From the NCBI GenBank assembly GCA_946887155.1, contig CAMPKM010000239.1:1-5341 (forward strand): DNA of 5,341 nt, read 5' to 3'. The notes beneath the pieces are model-generated. The model had not been told where the DNA came from. It saw nothing but the letters and a program-made list of their open reading frames with translations, and did no database searches. Both the position numbers and the translations under genes were made by a program. Below, in pieces: positions 1 to 5,341 of this stretch. How positions within the stretch are numbered: the first letter of the stretch is position 1; each line of letters begins with the position of its first letter. This stretch comes from an uncultured Gemmatimonadota bacterium (GTDB lineage Bacteria > Gemmatimonadota > Gemmatimonadetes > Gemmatimonadales > Gemmatimonadaceae).

Positions 1-1120
1 CAGGCGGTGTCGGAGCGGGGGGCGGCAGCGGTGTAGCGGGCGGCGGATTCCCCTGCCTGCCGCCGACCGATCGCAGCGGCACCATGGTCAGCGCCGCTCC
101 GGCCGCCGTTTTCTCGAACCGCGCCCTGGTGTCGCAATAGAAGCGTCCCAGCGAGGCGTTAGGCGAACGTGGGGCCGGGGAGCCGGGATTCACGTTCACC
201 ATCGTCAGCGACGAGATCTCCGGAGGTTGTGCCGGCGTTCCGGTCAGCGCCTCCACCGCGACCTGGCGCATCGCCTCGCGCAGGTCGTTGCGCGACCGGA
301 TCAACTCGGCTTCATACCGCGCCACGTCGTTCTGTAGCTCGCACACCGACATCTCGCGGTCGCTCTTGTAGTTGTCCGACTGCGTGAACTCGAGCTGGTT
401 GGCCACGCCCTCGACGCGCACGTAATTGCGGTCGAAGCGTGCGCGTTGCAGGCGCTCCGGCTCGGCGCGCGGGACCTCGAGCGTCGAACCTTCGTAGAGC
501 GTGAGCAGGAGGTCCTTGCCATTGGCGGCGAACGCGAGCTCGCCGCTGTCGGCGTAGATGGTCCGGCGGCGCATGACGTCCGTGAGATCGTAGATCGTCA
601 CGTCGGTCATCCTGTTGTCTTCTTCCAGCCGCATCGCCTTGAGGTACACCTGGCGGTCGGCGACCTGGTTGATGATTTGCTCCTTGAGGGCAAACGTCGG
701 CTTCTTGCGGGCGATATCCGTCTGGAGCTTGCGCAACTGGTGGTTCGCCGCCGGCAGGACGATGTCGTTGAACGCGATCATGCCTATCGAGACAAAGCTG
801 GCGGCGATGAGGACCGGGACGAGAAGACGCGACAGGCTGATGCCATTCGCCTTCATTGCGGTTATCTCATTTTCCGACGCGAGCCGGCTGAAGGCGTAGA
901 GCGTCGCCACGAGGACCGACATCGGGGTCGTCATGGCCACCGTGAACGGCAGCGACAACGCGAAGAACTGCCCTATGACCCCTGCCGACAGCCCCTTTCC
1001 GACGAGTTCATCGATCTGCTTGGCGATGTAATTCAGCAGGAGCAGCGACGTCAGCGCCGTCAGGGCGAAGACGAGGGGCCCAACGTGCTCTCGGAGCACG
1101 TATCTGTGGATTATCTTCAC
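1..1120 (-). CDS. LptF/LptG-family LPS export permease, C-terminus cut by window edge
   Basis: This is the permease half of the LptB2FG ABC transporter, an inner-membrane complex that extracts LPS and passes it to the LptC/LptA periplasmic bridge. The frame is open for 373 codons from a GTG at 1120 and runs off the left edge. The N-terminus (MKIIHRYVLREHVGP, GTG read as M) is the typical family opening. TM1 spans about residues 14-33, TM2 about 48-77 and TM3 about 98-117. The conserved cytoplasmic loop SENEITAMKANGIS is at 82-95, and the post-TM3 motif NDIVLPAANH is at 118-127. A beta-rich periplasmic jellyroll covers about 140-250, ending in the family-like YKSDREMS (251-258). A charged, probably helical stretch (about 259-290) and a Pro/Ala-rich stretch follow. 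E. coli LptF and LptG are about 360 residues in total, yet here the last three membrane helices have not been reached by 373, so the protein is enlarged. LptF cannot be told from LptG without the rest. No clear Shine-Dalgarno precedes the GTG; the start is chosen by family N-terminus. It is divergent from the sprA-like gene. Confidence 0.92.
   Translation of the reverse strand, partial: MKIIHRYVLREHVGPLVFALTALTSLLLLNYIAKQIDELVGKGLSAGVIGQFFALSLPFTVAMTTPMSVLVATLYAFSRLASENEITAMKANGISLSRLLVPVLIAASFVSIGMIAFNDIVLPAANHQLRKLQTDIARKKPTFALKEQIINQVADRQVYLKAMRLEEDNRMTDVTIYDLTDVMRRRTIYADSGELAFAANGKDLLLTLYEGSTLEVPRAEPERLQRARFDRNYVRVEGVANQLEFTQSDNYKSDREMSVCELQNDVARYEAELIRSRNDLREAMRQVAVEALTGTPAQPPEISSLTMVNVNPGSPAPRSPNASLGRFYCDTRARFEKTAAGAALTMVPLRSVGGRQGNPPPATPLPPPAPTPP
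1084..1100. repeat. Short perfect inverted repeat just inside the LPS permease gene
   Basis: CGTGCTC (1084-1090) and GAGCACG (1094-1100) are perfect seven-base complements around a three-base loop. On the minus strand it covers codons 7-13 of the permease gene, starting about 20 bases after its GTG. It could fold as a small hairpin in the early mRNA or serve as a dyad binding site, or it may simply reflect the codons used for YVLREHV. Confidence 0.5.
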
Positions 1121-1331
1121 GCTCGATTTCGGGGCTCGCTGGGGCCTCGACACACTGGCGCGACCCTGCGCCCATGGGGAAGGGCCGGGGTCCTGCCTGG
1201 GACGAAGACCCGTGGAATATATGGACTTGGCGGTGCCACTGGTCGACCTTAGGGCCGCCTTGGTACCCACGTGTCTTCCTTTGGTGCGGCGCTCCCGGAC
1301 GCCTCAGGCCCAGGGCCACAGGCCACACCTG
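1121..1331. other. Divergent intergenic / control region
   Basis: These 211 bases separate the permease start from the preferred start of the SprA-like gene and should hold both promoters. No tRNA or other RNA gene is recognisable. An AT-rich spot lies at 1213-1223 in otherwise GC-rich sequence, and the left arm of a strong inverted repeat begins at 1315. The SprA frame is open leftward at least to an ATG at 1221, so part of this stretch may be coding. No strong Shine-Dalgarno sequence is visible before any candidate start. Short open frames on both strands here show no recognisable protein features. Confidence 0.7.
1216..1246 (-). promoter_or_regulatory. Possible sigma70-like promoter for the LPS permease gene
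   Basis: On the minus strand TATATT (complement of 1216-1221) matches the -10 consensus at 5 of 6 positions. A TCGACC (complement of 1241-1246) matches the -35 consensus at 4 of 6, but with a long 19-base spacer. Transcription from it would give a leader of roughly 90 bases before the GTG at 1120. It stands out mainly because it is the only AT-rich spot in the region. Promoter consensus in this lineage is not known from the sequence, so this is a weak call. Confidence 0.22.
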
Positions 1332-1352
1332 GTGAGGTGGCTGGCCTGTGGC
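1315..1352 (+). repeat. Inverted repeat / hairpin with the candidate GTG start in its loop
   Basis: The arms GCCACAGGCCA (1315-1325) and TGGCCTGTGGC (1342-1352) are perfect 11-base complements. Inside them CACCT (1326-1330) pairs with AGGTG (1335-1339), leaving a GGTG loop (1331-1334) and a two-base bulge (GC, 1340-1341). Together this is a 16-pair, GC-rich stem. The loop holds the GTG at 1332-1334, the start that best fits the SprA-like signal peptide. No T-run follows, so it does not look like a simple intrinsic terminator. It could be an mRNA structure affecting translation or a DNA operator; which one is not shown by the sequence. Confidence 0.75.
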
Positions 1353-1397
1353 TTGTTGGCTGTGGGCTGTGGACTCGCCTTCCCATCCGCATCGGCG
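1332..1397 (+). other. Signal peptide of the SprA-like protein
   Basis: Residues 1-22 have an arginine at position 2, a hydrophobic core (LACGLLAVGCGLAF) and end in the AXA-type site ASA before Q23. This fits Sec export and signal peptidase I cleavage, as needed for an outer-membrane barrel. The core contains AVGC, which resembles but does not fully match a lipobox (A instead of L at -3), so lipidation at C13 is less likely. A clean signal peptide beginning here is the main reason for preferring GTG 1332 to the upstream in-frame starts. Confidence 0.75.
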
Positions 1398-4300
1398 CAG
1401 GTAACGCCCGCGACACCGGACACCGCGCGCGCGTCAACAGACACAACCCGCTCCCAGGCCGATTCCGCCCTGACGGTCGACCTGCTCGGCCGTCTCGAGT
1501 TCAAGGGTGAGCGGACGTCCAACGACCGTTGCTTCGCGAACCAGGTGTACAGCCTGACGTTTCGCTGCGCGTCACAGATCACGCCACAACTCGACTTCAC
1601 GTTTTCGCTGCGCTCGGCTGGGCTCGTCTCGGACCGGGTGCGCGTGGACGTCGACTACGACTCGCAGCGCGAATTCGACGGATCGAACAACATCTCGCTT
1701 GCCTATCGAGGCGGAATCGGCGATTTCCTCGAACGGCTCGAGATCGGGAACGTCACCTTCCGTCCGCCAGCATCGCGATTCCTCACGTCAGGCATCCCGA
1801 GCGGGAATTACGGCATCCAGGCGTCAGGCGGCATCGGCCCCCTCCGGTTCAGCGCGATCGCGGCCCAACAGCGGGGCAACGTCCTGCGGGACACGCTCTT
1901 CACCATCGGCGGACGTGCGTCGCGAATCCCGGAACGCACGATCCACGATTACCAGGTCGAGGCCCGGCGGTTCTTCTTCACGGTGGACCCGGCGCTCTTC
2001 ACGACCCGTTACCCGAACATCGACATCCTCAACCCCAGCCAGATGGCGGAGCTGGCGGCGTCGCTGCCGGAGACCCAGCGTCCGGTGAAGGTGTCGCTGT
2101 ACCGACTGATCCTGGGCGGGCAACCGCCCAACCCTAACGGGCCACAGTTCGCGCTGCTCGACGACCCGGAGCAGCGGGTGGGCCAGGTGTACGAGCACCT
2201 GCGCGAGGGCGTCGACTACTACATCGATCCATCGCAGTTGTGGATCGCGCTCGTCAGGCCGCTGTCGCTGGCGAACGAACGGCTCGTCGCCGCGTGGACG
2301 CTCCGCATCGCCGGCCGCGACACGGTCATCGCCGCGCTCGGCGGCACGCCGGATCTCGAGTTCACGCCGGGCCGGCCGCAGTTCGCGCACCGCCTCTGGG
2401 ACCCGCGCCTGACGCCTGACGAGGATGCGTTCCGGCACGAGATCCGCTCCGTGTACCGCCTCGGCGGCGCCGACATCCTTCGCGAGACGGTTACGCTGCG
2501 CATCGTGGCCGGCACCAGCGGCGACCAGGAGAAGCCGCCGGGCGCGCCGAACACCTACCTCGAGATCTTCCGGCTCGCCCAGGCGACCAATCGTGCGCTG
2601 TTCGACGCCGAGAACCGGCTGTGGCCCCGCCGGCAGGACCCCAACTTCAACCTTGGCTCGCCCTCGGTGGCCGAGACCGAGCTGATCCGCGACGTGTTCA
2701 TCGTGTTCCCATCGCTGGAACCGTTCTCGCGGCGTGGGCTCGCCTTCTCGCCGGCGATCGTACCTAACGACACCATCTACCGGACGCCGGGCGAATACCT
2801 CTATTCCGCGCAGCACCCGCAATCGTTCTACCGGCTGCTCGCCTCATTCGAAAGTTCCGGGTCCCTCAGTCCGGGCACGATCGCGCTGTCCTCGTCACAG
2901 ATCCGTCCGGGCAGCGAGCGCCTGTTCATCGAAGGCCGCCCGCTCACCCGGGGGATCGACTACGAGATCGACTACGACCTGGGCACCGTCCGCCTGCTGA
3001 CGGCGGACACGCTGGCGCAGCGGCCACGTCGCGTGACGCTGCAGTACGAGGAGAACCCGCTCTTTACCAGCGTGCCAACGTCCATCGCCGGACTGACGGC
3101 CGAGTGGCAGTTGCCATTCGGCAGCCTGACGTTCACCGCGATGTCGCAGCGCCAGCGCACCAACTTCACGCGTCCGTCGCTGGGGTTCGAGCCGCAGGCG
3201 TCGCTGGTGGCCGGCATGGGGGCCAATTTCGGCTTTCAACTGGGCGGCGTCTCGCGGCGGCTGGCGCGCTGGCTGCCGCTCGTGGACAGCCTCGCGCCGT
3301 CGCGGCTCGACATCACGGCCGAGGTGGCGGTGAGCCGGCCAAGGCAGGGCGGGGGAGAACAGGCGTACATCGAGTCGTTCGAGCAGCAGGGTGGGCTGGG
3401 CGTGAACCTGCTCGAATCACAGTGGCAACTGTCCAGCCAGCCGGCGTCAGGCACGCGCCTGCCGACACTGATCGGGGCGGGGACGCTGGACACGACCAGG
3501 GCGTCGACGATGGCGTTCCAGAATTACGGCACCGACGCCGACGGGCGGGCGGTGACGTTCACCATCCAGCAGATCGATCCGCAGACGTTGCTGGCCGGCG
3601 GCGCCATCGCCGGTTTCGAGCAGGTGCTGTGGCTCACGCTCTACCCGCTCAACATCGGCGGCCTGGCCGATCCGGAGACGGGGCTGCCGCGCTGGCGCGT
3701 GCGGAACGCGCCCTCCGGCCAGCGCTGGCGTTCGGTGCGGACGGCGTTAGGCACGGGCGGCACCGGCGTCGACCTCACCCGCGGCGAATACCTGCAGTTC
3801 TGGACGCAGGTCGACACCGCACCAACCCGCCGGACGCAGAATCCTGTCCTCGTCTTCGATTTCGGCGACGTGTCGGAGAACAGCGTGACGTTTGCGCCCG
3901 AGACCCTGCTCGTGGTCGAGGGCGACTCCGTGTACAGCGGCAAGCGGCTCCAGGGCTTCAACCGGCTCAACACCGAACGCGACCCGTTCAGCCGCGCGTT
4001 CAGCGCTGACGTCAATGACACTGGTCTGCCGGGAGACGTGGTGAACGAACTGCACGTCAGGGAGCAGGGCATACCACTGCTGGTCCGCAACTTTCCCACC
4101 TGCCGGCTCGGCGCCGGCCGGCTGCTGCCGTTAGGCGACCCGCGCATCGACTGTACTGTACGCAACAGCCGGCTCGATGAGGAAGACATCGACCAGGACG
4201 CCACGCTCAACTACACCTCCGACCAGCGCGAGCACGAACGGCTCCGGCGGTTCATCGTCGACCTGTCGCGGCCGGAGACGTACAACCGCGTCGGCATCTG

Positions 4301-5341
4301 CGGCCCGGCCGTGCGTGACATCTACCAGAGCCAGCCGCCGGGCAACACGGTCTGCTGGGTGCAGGTGCGGGTGCCGTTCAACGCGGCTGACGACACGATC
4401 GCCGGCGGCCCGCTGCTGCGCCGCGTTCGCGCGCTCCGGGTGACGGTCGTTTCCGGCGCAACCGCCACTGACGACCGTTTCACACAGGTGCCGATCGCCC
4501 GGCTGCAGGTGACCGGCGCCTGGTGGCTCAAGCGTTCCCCGCGTCCGCTACTCGGCCTCGGCGGCGAGCAGCAGGCGACCGGCGGCTTCGTGATCGCATC
4601 GTCGATCGGCACGCAGGACCGGGACTCGACCCGCGGCCTCGTGTACGATCCGCCTCCCGGCGTCACCGATGCACCCGAGCAGCAGCAGACCGGTATCGGT
4701 TTCGCCGGCGGCTCGATCAACGAAACGTCGATGCGGCTCCTGGCGGGGGAGATGCCTGACAAGTCGCGCGCCGAGGCGTATCTCAGGTTTCCCGAAGGCG
4801 ACCGCAACGTGATGGCGTATCGCGAACTGCGCGTCTGGGCGAAAGGACGCGGACGCGGCTGGGGCCCGGATGGCGACCTGCATTTCTTCATCAAGCTCGG
4901 TCGCGACCCCAACAATTTCTACGCGTATCATACGTCCGTGCTGGCGGGCGGCCGCGAGGCCTGGGAGCCGGAGGTCCGCGTGCCGTTCGTGCGGTTCTAC
5001 GACCTGCGGGCGCGGCTCGAAGCCAATTATCTCGCCGGCCGCACCGACTGGGCAGGCTGCACCGCTGCCGATTCGGCCCTGATCGGGGCATCCGGCCCGC
5101 CGCCGACCGCCTCCGCCGCTCGTTATGCTGCCTGCGACAGCGGGTTCGTGGTGTATACGGCGGATCCGGTGGTGACACCGCCGAATCTTGCGGCGGTGCA
5201 GGAGATTGCCGCCGGCATCCTGCGCGTCGACTCGCTCGGGGGAACGAACCCGCCGATGCCGGGCGACACGCTCGAGTTGTGGGTCGACGACATCCGCCTC
5301 ACCGACGTCGAGCAGCGTCCCGGATACGCGGGGTACGTGGG
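1332..5341 (+). CDS. sprA: SprA/Sov-family outer-membrane translocon of type IX secretion, C-terminus cut by window edge
   Basis: SprA (Flavobacterium) / Sov (Porphyromonas) is the very large outer-membrane beta-barrel through which T9SS cargo leaves the cell. From GTG 1332 the frame is open for 1336 codons and runs off the right edge; Flavobacterium SprA is about 2400 residues, so roughly half is seen. After the signal peptide come family-like landmarks in the expected order: DYDSQREFDGSNNISLAY (108-125), ERLEIGNVTF (134-143) and AAQQRGN (177-183), the 'IEAGNVSF...QQ' N-terminal signature; REGVDYYID (291-299); FIVFPSLEPF (456-465); RGIDYEIDYDLGTVRLL (540-556); LPLVDSLAPSRLDI (648-661) then AYIESFEQQGG (678-688), matching the family's 'LPLIDTKAPS...SYIDDFEGSQ'; VDLTRGEYLQFW (813-824) and VLVFDFGDVSEN (839-850); DTGLPGD (896-902); PIARLQVTGAWW (1054-1065); GDLHFFIKLGRD (1181-1192); and LELWVDDIRLTD (1314-1325), like the family's 'VWVNELRLTD'. 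The eight mature cysteines fall in four close pairs. The exact start is uncertain: ATG 1221 and GTG 1284 are in frame upstream. Family assignment is by recognised motifs, not by a search. Confidence 0.9.
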   Translation, partial: MRWLACGLLAVGCGLAFPSASAQVTPATPDTARASTDTTRSQADSALTVDLLGRLEFKGERTSNDRCFANQVYSLTFRCASQITPQLDFTFSLRSAGLVSDRVRVDVDYDSQREFDGSNNISLAYRGGIGDFLERLEIGNVTFRPPASRFLTSGIPSGNYGIQASGGIGPLRFSAIAAQQRGNVLRDTLFTIGGRASRIPERTIHDYQVEARRFFFTVDPALFTTRYPNIDILNPSQMAELAASLPETQRPVKVSLYRLILGGQPPNPNGPQFALLDDPEQRVGQVYEHLREGVDYYIDPSQLWIALVRPLSLANERLVAAWTLRIAGRDTVIAALGGTPDLEFTPGRPQFAHRLWDPRLTPDEDAFRHEIRSVYRLGGADILRETVTLRIVAGTSGDQEKPPGAPNTYLEIFRLAQATNRALFDAENRLWPRRQDPNFNLGSPSVAETELIRDVFIVFPSLEPFSRRGLAFSPAIVPNDTIYRTPGEYLYSAQHPQSFYRLLASFESSGSLSPGTIALSSSQIRPGSERLFIEGRPLTRGIDYEIDYDLGTVRLLTADTLAQRPRRVTLQYEENPLFTSVPTSIAGLTAEWQLPFGSLTFTAMSQRQRTNFTRPSLGFEPQASLVAGMGANFGFQLGGVSRRLARWLPLVDSLAPSRLDITAEVAVSRPRQGGGEQAYIESFEQQGGLGVNLLESQWQLSSQPASGTRLPTLIGAGTLDTTRASTMAFQNYGTDADGRAVTFTIQQIDPQTLLAGGAIAGFEQVLWLTLYPLNIGGLADPETGLPRWRVRNAPSGQRWRSVRTALGTGGTGVDLTRGEYLQFWTQVDTAPTRRTQNPVLVFDFGDVSENSVTFAPETLLVVEGDSVYSGKRLQGFNRLNTERDPFSRAFSADVNDTGLPGDVVNELHVREQGIPLLVRNFPTCRLGAGRLLPLGDPRIDCTVRNSRLDEEDIDQDATLNYTSDQREHERLRRFIVDLSRPETYNRVGICGPAVRDIYQSQPPGNTVCWVQVRVPFNAADDTIAGGPLLRRVRALRVTVVSGATATDDRFTQVPIARLQVTGAWWLKRSPRPLLGLGGEQQATGGFVIASSIGTQDRDSTRGLVYDPPPGVTDAPEQQQTGIGFAGGSINETSMRLLAGEMPDKSRAEAYLRFPEGDRNVMAYRELRVWAKGRGRGWGPDGDLHFFIKLGRDPNNFYAYHTSVLAGGREAWEPEVRVPFVRFYDLRARLEANYLAGRTDWAGCTAADSALIGASGPPPTASAARYAACDSGFVVYTADPVVTPPNLAAVQEIAAGILRVDSLGGTNPPMPGDTLELWVDDIRLTDVEQRPGYAGYV
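1358..1372 (+). repeat. Tandem GGCTGTG repeat in the signal-peptide coding region
   Basis: GGCTGTG occurs twice in direct succession (1358-1364 and 1365-1371), followed by a further G. It lies just after the hairpin arm that contains the similar GGCCTGTGG. The copies encode part of the hydrophobic core of the SprA-like signal peptide. Gain or loss of a single 7-base unit would shift the frame. Confidence 0.5.

Noticed and set aside
446..1252. Plus-strand open frame of 268 codons
   Set aside because: It is antisense to the LPS permease, whose frame has clear membrane segments and family motifs; this frame shows only Arg/Asp/Glu-rich sequence.
1008..1328. Minus-strand frame crossing the permease start and intergenic region (106 codons)
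   Set aside because: It overlaps the permease start in another frame, and its translation (Arg/Pro/Ala-rich) has no recognisable feature.
1315..1352. Hairpin as an intrinsic terminator
   Set aside because: The stem is strong but no T-run follows on either strand, and no gene ends here; both neighbouring genes read away from this region.
1824..2822. Minus-strand open frame of 332 codons
   Set aside because: It lies wholly opposite the SprA-like gene, is rich in Arg/Glu/Val/Ala as expected for the complement of GC-rich codons, and has no recognisable domain. It is a shadow.
3104..4009. Plus-strand open frame of 301 codons
   Set aside because: It overlaps the SprA-like gene in another frame, is Arg/Ala/Gly-rich and low in complexity, and shows no family motif.
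4101..4130. GC-rich inverted repeats around GCCGGC words
   Set aside because: Short self-complementary GC words are expected by chance at this composition and fall inside conserved coding sequence.
4322..4915. Minus-strand open frames over the 3' part of the window
   Set aside because: They are antisense to the conserved SprA blocks and have Ser/Arg/Pro-rich composition typical of shadow frames.
1..5341. CRISPR array, tRNA/rRNA, insertion sequence or phage gene
   Set aside because: No regularly spaced repeats, tRNA-like folds, transposase motifs or terminal inverted repeats were seen; two long genes fill almost all of the window.

Overview
The window is GC-rich (about two-thirds G+C by eye), with strongly GC-biased third codon positions. 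It looks like chromosome from a Gram-negative, two-membrane bacterium of the Fibrobacterota-Chlorobiota-Bacteroidota (FCB) group. An inner-membrane LPS-export permease beside a SprA/Sov-type outer-membrane protein, in DNA this GC-rich, suggests Gemmatimonadota or a related high-GC FCB lineage. That placement is inference from gene content and composition only; no rRNA or other taxonomic marker is present.

The layout is two divergent genes, both cut by the window edges. On the minus strand, 1120 down to 1 is the N-terminal part of an LptF/LptG-family LPS-export permease: three membrane segments, the periplasmic beta-jellyroll, and an unusual proline-rich insertion that continues past the left edge. 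On the plus strand, 1332 to 5341 is one uninterrupted frame of 1336 codons. It has a signal peptide and a run of motifs matching SprA/Sov, the outer-membrane translocon of the type IX secretion system (T9SS). The C-terminal part lies beyond the right edge.

The 211 bp between the two starts (1121-1331) holds the divergent control region. It contains an AT-rich spot around 1213-1223 that could be a promoter, an in-frame ATG at 1221 that could start an extended SprA, and a strong inverted repeat (1315-1352). The loop of that repeat contains the preferred GTG start.

Functionally, both proteins serve the outer membrane: one helps extract LPS from the inner membrane, the other is the protein-conducting channel of T9SS. 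In some Bacteroidota, T9SS cargo is anchored to a form of LPS, so the neighbourhood makes sense, but a functional tie here is only inferred. Long open frames in the other five frames, such as 1824-2822 minus, 3104-4009 plus and 446-1252 plus, are shadows of these two genes.
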